Source: Streptomyces montanisoli (GTDB lineage Bacteria; Actinomycetota; Actinomycetes; Streptomycetales; Streptomycetaceae). From it: a DNA stretch of 60,513 nucleotides. Under the pieces are notes generated by a model that did not search any database, was not told where the DNA came from, and was given only the letters and a program-made list of their open reading frames with translations. Position numbers and translations under genes: made by a program. The DNA is taken from NCBI RefSeq assembly GCF_017813245.1, contig NZ_JAGIQL010000019.1, positions 1 through 60,513 of the forward strand. The letters run 5' to 3'. Below are positions 33,186-41,477 of this stretch, piece after piece (positions within the stretch are counted from its first letter, which is position 1; each line of letters starts with the position of its first letter).

Positions 33186-35174
33186 ATGAACCGTCGCGAC
33201 CGAACGGACGGCGCACGCCGCCCGCGCGCGAGACACCTCACCTCGCTCCTCACCGCCGTCGGGCTCTTCGCGGCCGGCCTCGCCGGCGCCGCCCCCGCCA
33301 CCGCGGCGAGCGCCCCCGAGCCCGCCGCCCCCGCCGTGATCCCCGCGCCGCACCAGTGGACGCCGGGCGGCGGCACGCTGCGGCTCGGCGCCCGTACCCG
33401 CATCGACACCGACACGGCGGGAACGGCCACCGCGCGCCTGCTCGCCGGCGAACTGCGCGAGTTCCTCGGCCACGCCGTGCCCGTCACGCACGGCAGGTCG
33501 AGGCCGGGGGACATCGTGCTCCGCGTCGACCCGGCGAGGCGCGACCTCGGGGCGGAGGGCTACGCGCTGTCGGTCACCGACCGGGTGCGCGTCACCGGCC
33601 ACGGCAGCGCCGGCGTCTTCTACGGGACGCGTACACTCCTCCAGGAGCTGCGCACGTCCAAGGCGCTGCCGACGGGGCACACCACGGACGTACCGTCGTC
33701 GGGCGAGCGCGCCGTCGGCGTGTGCGCCTGCTACACGTACAACACGGACGCCTGGCTGACCCGCCTCATCAAGGACATGGCGTACCTGAAACTCAACACA
33801 CTGCATCTGGAACTCAAGGTCAAGAGCGTCGAGTACGCCGCGGTGAACACCTTCTCCTACTACACACCGCGTGAGGTACGCGGCATCGTCGCGCTCGCCG
33901 CCCGCTACCACATCACCGTCAGCCCGGAGATCAACTCCCCGGGCCACATGGACCCCTACCTCACGCCCTACCCGGATCTCCAGCTCGCCGACACCACAGG
34001 CGCCCCCGACCCGACACGGCTCGACATCACCGACCCCGACGCGTTCACCTTCTACACCCACCTGATCGACGCCGACCTCGCCGTGTTCCCCGGTCCTTAC
34101 TTCCACATGGGCGCCGACGAGTACATGATCCGCTCCGCGTACTCCCACTACCCCCAACTGCTGGCCTACGCCCGGCAGAAGTTCGGCCCCGGCGCCACAC
34201 CGCAGGACGCCTACATCGACTTCGTCAACCGCGTCGACGCGTACGTACGGTCCAAGGGCCGCACCCTGCGCATCTGGAACGACGGCCTCACCGGCGAGAA
34301 CACCGTGCCGCTCAACAAGGACGTCGTCGTCGAGCACTGGCTGCCGGAGCCCGTCACCTCCCAGCAACTCCTCGACCAGGGCTACCGGGTGATGAACGCG
34401 AGCGACGCGCTGTACTACGTGCGCGGCAGTTACCGGCCGGACGCGAAGAAGCTGTACGACGAGGGCTGGACGCCCTCCGACTTCGCCGACGGCACGGCCA
34501 CCTCGCACCAGGACGGCATCACGGGCGCCGAGTACATGGTGTGGCCCGACAACTACGGCAAGGAGACCGAGAACCAGGCGCAGCAAGGGATGTTCGACTC
34601 GCTGCGCGTGTTCGCACAGGGCGCCTGGGGAGGGCCGAAACCCACCGGCGACTACGCGGGCTTCACCGCCCTCGCCGCCACCGTCGGCCACGCACCCGGC
34701 TGGGGACCCGCCTGGACGCAACCGGTGCCCGAGGGCTCGTACGGCCTGCGCTCGGCGACCGGCGCCGGCCTCACCGCGGGCCCGTCTCCGGCGCCCGGCA
34801 CCCCGCTGAGCGCCGTGCACGGGAAGCAGCAGGCCGCCGCCTGGCGACTGACCAAGACCGACGACGGCTACTACCGCCTCCTCGACACGGCCAGCGGCCT
34901 GTGCGCCGACGTGTCGCGCGGCGCATCCAACGCGATGCACGTCGTCGAACGGGCGGGCGCCGCCGCGACGGCCGAGACGTGCTCCGCCGCCGCCTCGCAG
35001 AAGTGGCAGCTCGAACCGGCGTCCGGCGGCTACCGGCTGGTCGACGCGATCACCCAGCAGGCCCTCACCGTCACCACCGCGGGCGCCGCCGTCCAGCAGC
35101 CGCGTGACACCGCGCGGCACGCCGTCTGGCACCTCACCCCCCAGGCTCCGGCCGCGACACGGCATGGAAGGTGA
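33186..35174 (+). CDS. Secreted GH20 beta-N-acetylhexosaminidase with ricin-type lectin tail
   Basis: A 662-residue exported enzyme. A long-n-region Sec signal ends near ATAA|S (about 40). A GH20b-like alpha/beta domain (about 50-170) precedes the GH20 barrel (about 175-510) with the catalytic Asp311-Glu312 pair in FHMGADEYM, INSPGHMDPYL, and the NAG-stabilising IWNDG and W of VEHW. Residues about 525-660 are a QxW-type beta-trefoil (AAWRLTKTDDGYYRLLD, QKWQLEPASGGYRLVD, AVWHLTPQ). It releases GlcNAc/GalNAc from chitooligosaccharides or glycans outside the cell, feeding the kinase and SIS protein encoded nearby. ATG 33186 has GGAG 5 nt upstream. Confidence 0.92.
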   Translation: MNRRDRTDGARRPRARHLTSLLTAVGLFAAGLAGAAPATAASAPEPAAPAVIPAPHQWTPGGGTLRLGARTRIDTDTAGTATARLLAGELREFLGHAVPVTHGRSRPGDIVLRVDPARRDLGAEGYALSVTDRVRVTGHGSAGVFYGTRTLLQELRTSKALPTGHTTDVPSSGERAVGVCACYTYNTDAWLTRLIKDMAYLKLNTLHLELKVKSVEYAAVNTFSYYTPREVRGIVALAARYHITVSPEINSPGHMDPYLTPYPDLQLADTTGAPDPTRLDITDPDAFTFYTHLIDADLAVFPGPYFHMGADEYMIRSAYSHYPQLLAYARQKFGPGATPQDAYIDFVNRVDAYVRSKGRTLRIWNDGLTGENTVPLNKDVVVEHWLPEPVTSQQLLDQGYRVMNASDALYYVRGSYRPDAKKLYDEGWTPSDFADGTATSHQDGITGAEYMVWPDNYGKETENQAQQGMFDSLRVFAQGAWGGPKPTGDYAGFTALAATVGHAPGWGPAWTQPVPEGSYGLRSATGAGLTAGPSPAPGTPLSAVHGKQQAAAWRLTKTDDGYYRLLDTASGLCADVSRGASNAMHVVERAGAAATAETCSAAASQKWQLEPASGGYRLVDAITQQALTVTTAGAAVQQPRDTARHAVWHLTPQAPAATRHGR

Positions 35175-35178
35175 CGTC

Positions 35179-35685
35179 ATGATCAGCCGTCGAGGGATCC
35201 TGGCCGCGGGCGCCGTTGCCGGAGCCGCCGCGCTCACCCCCGTCCCGGCGGTGGCGGCGCCCACCCGGCCGGCCGGCCCGTCTCCGTGGCCGCGCTCACC
35301 GCATTCGGCCGCACGGTGGCACGGACGTACGGCCGCAACCTCTTGGCCGGCGCCGAACCCGCGCACACGGGAACGCTGGAGCTGCGGCTCGCGTGACACC
35401 ACGTTCGACCGTGTCCGTCTGGGCGAGGACATCGCCAGGGGCCAGCACGTGGAGCGGTTCGCGTGCGACGCCTGGACGGGCACGGGGTGGACGGAGATCC
35501 CGACGGGCACCACCATCGGCTACGCGCGCATCCTGCCCCTGGCCGAGCCGGTGACCGCACGCGCGCTCCGCGTCCGCGTCACCGCCGCCCGCGCACGGCC
35601 CCGCCTGGCCACGCTCGGGCTGTACAGCACGGCGGCTACGCCGCCCCCTCGGTCAGGACACGCGTCAGAACGGCGGCCTGGCTGA
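35179..35685 (+). pseudogene. Remnant of a secreted GH29 alpha-L-fucosidase
   Basis: The region starts with a Tat signal (MISRRGILAAGAVAGAAALTP), but then passes directly to the C-terminal part of a fucosidase. In the +1 frame one reads VSVAALTAFGRTVARTYGRN and LLAGAEPAHTGTLELRLA, then a stop. In the original frame FDRVRLGEDIARGQHVERF and WTGTGWTEIPTGTTIGYAR follow, the beta-sandwich end typical of Streptomyces alpha-L-fucosidases. Thus the GH29 catalytic domain (roughly 300 residues) is deleted and at least two frame changes have occurred. It sits 4 nt behind the GH20 gene and once completed a glycan-degrading operon. Its 3' end overlaps the convergent DUF488 gene. Confidence 0.75.
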
Positions 35686-36007
35686 GGTCGACCTCCTTGG
35701 TGGCGGTCAGGAGCGACACGGGGCCGCGCTCGCACCAGGCGGACAGCCGCTCCAGGGCCGCGGCGCGCCCCGGCTCGGCCAGCTCGGCGCGGTAGCGCGC
35801 GGTGAACTCCGCGAAGCGCGCGGGGTCGTGCCCGTACCAGTGGCGCAGTTCCGTGGACGGGGCGACGTCCTTGCACCACTCGTCCAGCCGCGCGGTCTCC
35901 TTCGAAAGGCCGCGCGGCCACAGCCTGTCCACCAGGACACGCGCGCCGTCGTCCGGCCCGGGCGGGTCGTACACACGGGCCGCACGCACATCGGGTCCTG
36001 TCTTCAT
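35636..36007 (-). CDS. DUF488 (YeaO-like) family protein
   Basis: A 123-residue soluble protein with the family pattern ARVYDPPGPDDGARVLVDRLWPRGLSKETARLDEWCKDVAPSTELRHWYGHDPARFAEFTARYRAEL and VSLLTATKEVDLSQAAVL (the key blocks are RVLVDRLWPRG, W-x-K-x-x-APS, LRxWxxHDP and LLTATK). Function unestablished. ATG 36007. It overlaps the fucosidase remnant by 50 nt in the convergent direction. Confidence 0.9.
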   Translation of the reverse strand: MKTGPDVRAARVYDPPGPDDGARVLVDRLWPRGLSKETARLDEWCKDVAPSTELRHWYGHDPARFAEFTARYRAELAEPGRAAALERLSAWCERGPVSLLTATKEVDLSQAAVLTRVLTEGAA

Positions 36008-36060
36008 GCGCCCATTCTCCGGCCGGGCGAGAGGTCGACGCCAGTCGTGTCGCGCACGGC

Positions 36061-36483
36061 GTGGCGTTCGACGCGTCCGCACTGCCCGCCCTGATGGCCG
36101 AACGCGACGGTGCGGTGTGCGGGCTGCTCACCTACCGGGTGTCGGAGCGCGGCCTCGAAGTGGTCTCCCTCGACGCGACCGTCCGCTGGTCGGGCGCCGG
36201 CACCGCGCTGCTCGCCGAGGCCGTGCGGCGGGCGCGCGATGCGGGGGCGCCGCGGCTGTGGCTCGTCACGTCCAACGACAACCTCGACGCTCTGCGGTTC
36301 TACCAGCGGCGCGGGCTCCGCATCGCCGCCGTGTCGGCGGGCGCGGTGGACGCGGCACGCGAGCTGAAGCCGTCCATTCCGCTGCGCGGCCACCACGGCA
36401 TCGAGCTGCACGACGAGATAGTCATGGAGTTCGACCTGTCGGGGCCGGGGGCCGGCGCACCGCTCAGAGCAGGACGGGCGTGA
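36061..36483 (+). pseudogene. 5'-truncated GNAT acetyltransferase
   Basis: From GTG 36061 the frame encodes 140 residues of a GNAT fold: LPALMAERDGAVCGLLTYRVSERGLEVVSLDATVRWSGAGTALLAEAVRRARDAGAPRLWLVTSNDNLDALRFYQRRGLRI, i.e. beta-4 onward with the acetyl-CoA loop. Family members normally have about 40-50 residues before this. Upstream in frame, residues VDASRVAHGVAF continue the family pattern for only about ten codons before it is lost, and there is no ribosome site at 36061. The gene therefore looks decapitated, with its 5' end replaced by the DUF488 promoter region. The 3' end overlaps the MlrC gene by 20 nt. It may still be a functional short protein. Confidence 0.6.
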
Positions 36484-38041
36484 GGTCGGGGCCCGTGCCG
36501 TCCTCGTACGCGTCGTCGTCGAACGGGTACAGCGGGCGGGCGACCTTGTGGTGGCCGAGGCGCAGCAGGTCCTGGTCGACGCCGCCGGGCGTGAGCGCGA
36601 GCAGCCAGTCCGCGGCCATGTCGTACAGTTCGGGCTCCAGGTAGCCGATCTTCACGACGACCAGGTCGAACGTGCGCGGGTCGATGCCGAGGCCGCCCTC
36701 GGCCGGGCCCGTGAAGTCGGCCAGCGTGTGGAACGGCTTGCGCCGCTCGGTGACGACGACGGTGAGCCCGCCCGTCGTGATCGCGGCCATGTCGCAGCCG
36801 CGGTCGTAGGCGCCGCCCTCGGCCCCGTCCGCCTTGTCCGCCGCCTTCTGCAGCGCGGTGACCTTGCCGGTCAGCTCGTAGGGGCCGCCCTGCGTGGTGT
36901 CGACCTTGTTGCCGATGCCGAGAGTGACCTCCGCGCCGACCCCCGCCTCGAAGCAGGCAGCGACCGCCGCCGGGTCCATGATCCCCGGATGCACGGCGGT
37001 CACCCTCCCCGAGGCGATCTCCTCGCGCTCCAGCAGCTTGCCGAGCATGTGGGCGAGGTCGCCCGCGCCGCCCGCCGTCGGGTTGTCGCCCGAGTCGGAG
37101 ATGAGGAACGGGCGCTTGTCCGAGGCCACGGCTCGCTCGATGCACTCGTCCGCCGTGCCCGTCGGGCCCACGAACACGAAGTCGCGGCGCACGTCCCAGT
37201 ACTCGCGGGCAAGCGACTCGGCCTCGGCCGCCGCCAGCTCCGCGTCGTCCCCGGTCACGACGACGGCGGCACGGCAGCGCGGCTGGTCGGCCCACGCGTA
37301 GCCGACCCAGATCGCGGCGTCCACGATGCCGGGCTTGGCCTCGATGCCGGGGAGCCGGCCGTACAGGCCCTTCGCGGGCTCGAGCCGGGTGCTGGTCTTC
37401 TCGCCGGGCAGCAGGACGGGCACCTGCACCCACGCGCGGTGCGGGCGGCGCCGCTCCTCCGGCAGCGCGAGCCGCTCCACGAGCTTGAGCGCGGCGCGCT
37501 CGCGGGTGTCCCAGGCGTCCTCGTGCGGGGCCATCCGGTGCGCGGTGAGCAGGTCGAGCGGCTCGGCGAACCGGCGGGAGACGTTGCCGTGCAGGTCCAT
37601 CGCCGCGGACATCAGCGGCCGCCCGTGGTCCGGGTCGCCCGGCGTGCCGACGAAGTCGAGCGCGGCGCGCACGGCCTCCGTGAGGTCGCCCTCGGCGTCG
37701 GCGAGGCCGATCACACTCATCGCGCCGTGCAGGTCGTAGACCATGCCGTCCAGGGGGCCGGCCGCGCGCACGCGCTCCACCAGCTCGTCCTTCAGCAGCA
37801 GGTAGGAGGCGGCCTCGACGGGGCCGCCGGGCAGCGCGGTCGCGTGCAGCAGCGGCACCCACTCCACCAGGCCCGCGAGGTCGGAGTCCGGCTGCGTCCA
37901 CGTGTAGCGGTCGAGCAGGTCCTGGCCGCGCGTCTGCCGGAAGTCGTCGGCGGTGGAGCGGTGCGGGCAGAAGGTGGAGGACTCGATGCCGATGCCGCCG
38001 ATCGCTATGCGCAGCCGGCGGGTGTGGGTGGCGGTGGTCAT
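36464..38041 (-). CDS. M81 family metallopeptidase (MlrC-like)
   Basis: A 525-residue protein of the microcystinase C family. N-terminal MlrC domain: RIAIGGIGIESSTFCPHRSTADDF, DGMVYDLHGAMSV, SAAMDLHGNVS and TAHRMAPHEDAWDTRERAALKL (candidate zinc His/Asp residues). C-terminal domain: SDSGDNPTAGGAGD, LGIGNKVD and VVVKIGYLEPE. Family members hydrolyse unusual or linearised peptides. ATG 38041 with GGAG 10 nt upstream. It lies downstream of a ROK regulator and opposite a peptide importer, consistent with catabolism of an imported peptide, which is inference. Confidence 0.9.
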   Translation of the reverse strand: MTTATHTRRLRIAIGGIGIESSTFCPHRSTADDFRQTRGQDLLDRYTWTQPDSDLAGLVEWVPLLHATALPGGPVEAASYLLLKDELVERVRAAGPLDGMVYDLHGAMSVIGLADAEGDLTEAVRAALDFVGTPGDPDHGRPLMSAAMDLHGNVSRRFAEPLDLLTAHRMAPHEDAWDTRERAALKLVERLALPEERRRPHRAWVQVPVLLPGEKTSTRLEPAKGLYGRLPGIEAKPGIVDAAIWVGYAWADQPRCRAAVVVTGDDAELAAAEAESLAREYWDVRRDFVFVGPTGTADECIERAVASDKRPFLISDSGDNPTAGGAGDLAHMLGKLLEREEIASGRVTAVHPGIMDPAAVAACFEAGVGAEVTLGIGNKVDTTQGGPYELTGKVTALQKAADKADGAEGGAYDRGCDMAAITTGGLTVVVTERRKPFHTLADFTGPAEGGLGIDPRTFDLVVVKIGYLEPELYDMAADWLLALTPGGVDQDLLRLGHHKVARPLYPFDDDAYEDGTGPDLTPVLL

Positions 38042-38112
38042 GGTGGTGCTCTCCGGATCCGGTGTGGAGTGGTGGTGTGACGGAGGTAGGTCGGTGCCCG
38101 GTGCATAGCCGT

Positions 38113-38220
38113 CCGAGCGGTGCGTGCCGGCCGAGCGGTGCGTGCCGGACGAGCGGTGCGTGCCGGCCGAGCGGTGCGTGCCGGCCGAGCGGTGCGTGCC
38201 GGCCGAGCCGTGCGTGTCAG
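38113..38220. repeat. Minisatellite: 6 tandem copies of an 18-bp unit
   Basis: CCGAGCGGTGCGTGCCGG is repeated six times (38113-38220) with variants at copy 3 (ACGAG) and copy 6 (CCGAGCCGTGCGTGTCAG). A seventh, diverged unit (38221-38238) is the last six codons of the ROK gene, and copy 6 contains that gene's stop codon. The array thus appears to have grown from the 3' end of the ROK gene. Confidence 0.93.
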
Positions 38221-39359
38221 CCGAGCCGCGCGTGCGGCAGCGCTCGGCGCAGGACGGTGAGTCCCGCGCCGAGCAGGCCCGCGTCCCGGCCCGTGACGGT
38301 GGTGGTGATCTCCAGGCCCGCCGTGGCCATCGGCAGGCAGCGCTCGTAGAGCACCCCGCGCACCGAGGCGACGAGCGGTTCCGCCACGGCGAGCGCGCCG
38401 CCGAGCACCACCGCCTGCGGGTTGAAGAAGTTGACGACGACGCTCAGCACGGTGCCGATGTGGCGCCCGGCCGCGCGCACCAGCGTCGTCGCGTACGGGT
38501 CGCCGTCGGCGACGAGCCGCAGCAGGTCGGTCGTGCCGTCCACGGCCGGGCCCTGGAGCGACAGTTCGCGCTGGAGCGCGGCCCCGCTCGCGACCGTCTC
38601 CAGGCAGCCGATGTTGCCGCAGGAGCACGGGCGCTCCTCGGCCGCGTCGACCCGCACGTGACTGATGTCGCCCGCCGCGCCGTTCGCGCCGCGGTAGACA
38701 CCGCCCGCGGAGATCACACCGCAGCCGATGCCGCGCCCGACCTTCACGACGACCAGATGGCTGAGGTCCTGGCGCGCGGTGAGGTGCTCGCCGACCGCCA
38801 TGAGCGTGGCGTCGTTGTCGACGGTGACCGGCATGCCGAGCCGCTGCGAGAGGACCTCCGCGAGCGGGTAGCGGTGCCACCCCGGCATCCTGGACGGCGT
38901 CTGGACGCGGCCCTCCGCGTCCACGGGACCCGGGAACGCGATGCCCGCGCCGGACACGGTCCTGCCGGCGTCGCGCTGCCGCTCGGCCGCCGCTCCGAGA
39001 TGCTCGACGAGCCAGTCCACGGACGGCTCGGGTCCCGCCGTCAGGTCGTGGTGGTGCTCGTCGACGTCCCGGACGGTGCCGTCGAGGGCGACCGCGCCTA
39101 TCCGGCCGTGGTGCGAGCCGAGGTCGGCGGCCACGCATACGTCGTCGCGCTGGCGGACGCTGAGCAGCCGCGGACGGCGGCCGCCGCGTGAGGCGCCCTC
39201 GCCCGACTCGGTCAGGAGCCCGGCGGCGACCAGCTCCTGGACGCGCAGGGAGACGGTCGACGCGGCGAGGCCCAACTCCCGCACCAGGTCGGCCCGTGAG
39301 GCGGCCGCGCCCGTGGACACCATGCGGAGGATGTCCTTCGTCGAGGCACTGTCCGTCAT
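38217..39359 (-). CDS. ROK family transcriptional regulator
   Basis: A 380-residue repressor: MarR-like winged helix at about 5-70 (ASRADLVRELGLAASTVSLRVQELVAAGLLTESGEG) and an ROK sugar-kinase fold (AADLGSHHGRIGAVAL, GIAFPGPVD, VDNDATLMAVGEH, VVKVGRGIGCGVI) with the ROK zinc motif CSCGNIGCLE. Ligand unknown. Divergent from a five-component peptide importer and upstream of mlrC, both probably under its control. ATG 39359 has GGGGA upstream. Confidence 0.9.
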   Translation of the reverse strand: MTDSASTKDILRMVSTGAAASRADLVRELGLAASTVSLRVQELVAAGLLTESGEGASRGGRRPRLLSVRQRDDVCVAADLGSHHGRIGAVALDGTVRDVDEHHHDLTAGPEPSVDWLVEHLGAAAERQRDAGRTVSGAGIAFPGPVDAEGRVQTPSRMPGWHRYPLAEVLSQRLGMPVTVDNDATLMAVGEHLTARQDLSHLVVVKVGRGIGCGVISAGGVYRGANGAAGDISHVRVDAAEERPCSCGNIGCLETVASGAALQRELSLQGPAVDGTTDLLRLVADGDPYATTLVRAAGRHIGTVLSVVVNFFNPQAVVLGGALAVAEPLVASVRGVLYERCLPMATAGLEITTTVTGRDAGLLGAGLTVLRRALPHARLG

Positions 39360-39384
39360 CGGGTCCCCTGTCTTATTTCGAATG

Positions 39385-39414
39385 TTGCATCAAGTCGGGC
39401 GGTCTTCGATGCAA
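39385..39414. promoter_or_regulatory. Inverted repeat upstream of the ROK gene
   Basis: TTGCATC (39385-39391) and GATGCAA (39408-39414) form a 7-bp inverted repeat with a 16-bp spacer, in an AT-rich island between the ROK gene and the peptide importer. Candidate operator for the ROK repressor. Confidence 0.55.
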
Positions 39415-39540
39415 GTTACCGACACGGACGGCACTTTCGCCACTGCCTCTGGAAAGATTTTTCGATGATCATGAGGCGCTAAACGGTATGAATGCTCACC
39501 AATATGGACAAGTCGGAGCTGTGATCTACCCTCCATCCTC

Positions 39541-39569
39541 TTGACTTACTTTTCCTCACGGACCTAACT
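39541..39569 (+). promoter_or_regulatory. Promoter of the first peptide ABC operon
   Basis: TTGACT (39541-39546), a 17-bp spacer and CTAACT (39564-39569). The start would be near 39576, giving a leader of about 54 nt before ATG 39630. The 39420-39600 stretch has no gene and is much more AT-rich than its surroundings. Confidence 0.6.
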
Positions 39570-39629
39570 TTCACCCATCCTTGGCCGAACGATGAGTCGG
39601 CCTTTCGCCGGACCGATGGAGGCCCCTAC

Positions 39630-41477
39630 ATGCGCTCAGGGCGTTCACCCGCGCGGTTTCGCGCCGTCGCCGCAGCGCTTGCCGCCGCACTCGCCGTAGT
39701 GCTCTCCGGCTGCACGCGGGAGAGCGGCGCGATCGACATGGCCCCCACCGGCGGCACGCCGGTCAAGGGCGGCACCGTCACCATGGCACTGCCGCCCGCC
39801 GCCACGCCGAACTGGATCTTCCCCATCGGTCCGCCCGGTTTCAGCGCGACGTACAACTCCTCGCTCCAGGCCCTGTTCTTCATGCCGGTCTACGACGCGG
39901 TGCAGAAGGGCAGCGACCTCGTGCCCACCGGCCCGGGCACGCTGGGCAGGAAGCCCGTGTACAGCGACGGCGACAAGACGGTGACGGTGCCGCTGCGCAC
40001 CGACATCAAGTGGTCCGACGGCACTCCCGTCACGGCCAGGGACATCGAGTTCTGGTTCAACATGGTCAAGGCCGACAAGGCCGACTGGGCCAGCTACACG
40101 GTCGGCACCATGCCGGACGACGTCAAGAAGTTCGAGATCGTCAACGACCACACGATCCGGCTGCACCTCGACCGCTCGTACAACCCCGACTGGTTCACGG
40201 CCAACCAGCTCACCCTGATGCGTGCCCTGCCCCAGCAGGCATGGGACGCCAAGACCGACGGCGGCAGGATCGGCGACTGGGACCGCACCACCGCGGGAGC
40301 CAAGGCCGTGTTCGCCCGGCTCACGGCACACTCCAAGAACCTGGGCTCGTACGGCAGCGACCCGCTGTGGCAGACCGTGGACGGGCCGTGGAAGATAGCG
40401 AGCTGGCGGGACACCGGCCAGGTCACCATCGTGCCGAACCCCAAGTACACCGGCACGCAGCACCCGCACCTGGACAGGGTCGTCTTCAAGCCGTTCACGA
40501 CCGCCGACTCCGAGTACAACGTCATGCGTTCAGGCGGCGTCGACTACGGCTACATCCCGCCGTCCGTACTCGCGCAGAAGGCGCAGTTCGAGAAGCGCGG
40601 CTATCGCATAGCGCCCTGGACGGGCTGGGCCGTCAGCTACATCGTCTACAACTTCAACTCCACCCACGCCGGGCCTGAGATGAGCCAGCTCTACATCCGC
40701 CAGGCCATGCAGCACCTCGTCGACCAGAAGGGCATGAGCAACGTCGTCTGGCAGGGCAGCGCGAAGCCCACGCTCGGCCCCGTGCCCGCCTACCCGAAGA
40801 CGCAGTACCTCTCGCCCGCCATGGCGCGCAACGACTACCCGTACGACGTCGACGCCGCCCGCAAGCTGCTCACCTCGCACGGCTGGACCGACCGAGACGG
40901 GCAGGCCGTGTGCACCAGGCCCGGCACCGGCGCCGACGAGTGCGGGGCCGGCATCAAGAAGGACGAGCCGCTGAAGCTCACCCTGCTCTCCCAGTCGGGC
41001 TCCACCGAGACGACCAACATGATGCAGGTGCTCAAGTCCTCCCTCAGCAAGGCCGGCATCGACCTGACGGTGCGCCAGCAGCCGCTCAACTCCGTCCTCG
41101 GCAACTCCGTGCCCTGCGAGGCGAACGACCCCGGCTGCGACTGGGACATGTCCTTCTTCGGCACGGCGGGCAGCTGGTACTTCCCGCTCAACCCGAGCGG
41201 TGAGGAGCTGTTCTCCACCGGCGCCTCGGCCAACTTCGGCAACTACTCGGACCCCAAGGCCGACAAGCTGATCCACGCGGTGCTGTACTCCTCCGACCCG
41301 GACGCCATGCACGCCTACGGCGAGTACCTCGCGCGGCAGCTCCCGGTGATGTGGATGCCCAACCCCGCCTACCAGGTCTCGGTCATCCGCAACGACCTGC
41401 GCGGTGTCGAGCAGAACCCGACCGCCACGTTCTCGCCGCAGAGCTGGTACTACGTCAAGAAGGGTGCCGCTCAGTGA
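39630..41477 (+). CDS. Peptide ABC transporter substrate-binding lipoprotein
   Basis: A 615-residue SBP family 5 protein (DppA/OppA). Lipoprotein signal with LSGC (Cys28). Family blocks: GTVTMALPPAATPNWIFPIG, KTVTVPLRTDIKWSDGTPVTARDIEFWFNMVKA, GPWKIASWRDTGQVTIVPNPKY and the C-terminal NFGNYSDPKADKLIHAVLYSSDPDAMHAYGEYLARQLPVMWMPNPAY. It captures peptides outside the membrane. ATG 39630 has GGAGG 7 nt upstream. First gene of the importer operon; its stop overlaps the permease GTG. Confidence 0.93.
   Translation: MRSGRSPARFRAVAAALAAALAVVLSGCTRESGAIDMAPTGGTPVKGGTVTMALPPAATPNWIFPIGPPGFSATYNSSLQALFFMPVYDAVQKGSDLVPTGPGTLGRKPVYSDGDKTVTVPLRTDIKWSDGTPVTARDIEFWFNMVKADKADWASYTVGTMPDDVKKFEIVNDHTIRLHLDRSYNPDWFTANQLTLMRALPQQAWDAKTDGGRIGDWDRTTAGAKAVFARLTAHSKNLGSYGSDPLWQTVDGPWKIASWRDTGQVTIVPNPKYTGTQHPHLDRVVFKPFTTADSEYNVMRSGGVDYGYIPPSVLAQKAQFEKRGYRIAPWTGWAVSYIVYNFNSTHAGPEMSQLYIRQAMQHLVDQKGMSNVVWQGSAKPTLGPVPAYPKTQYLSPAMARNDYPYDVDAARKLLTSHGWTDRDGQAVCTRPGTGADECGAGIKKDEPLKLTLLSQSGSTETTNMMQVLKSSLSKAGIDLTVRQQPLNSVLGNSVPCEANDPGCDWDMSFFGTAGSWYFPLNPSGEELFSTGASANFGNYSDPKADKLIHAVLYSSDPDAMHAYGEYLARQLPVMWMPNPAYQVSVIRNDLRGVEQNPTATFSPQSWYYVKKGAAQ

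Noticed and set aside
33117..35516. 799-codon minus-strand frame opposite the hexosaminidase
   Set aside because: Shadow of the GH20 gene, low-complexity V/R/G/A composition and no start signals.
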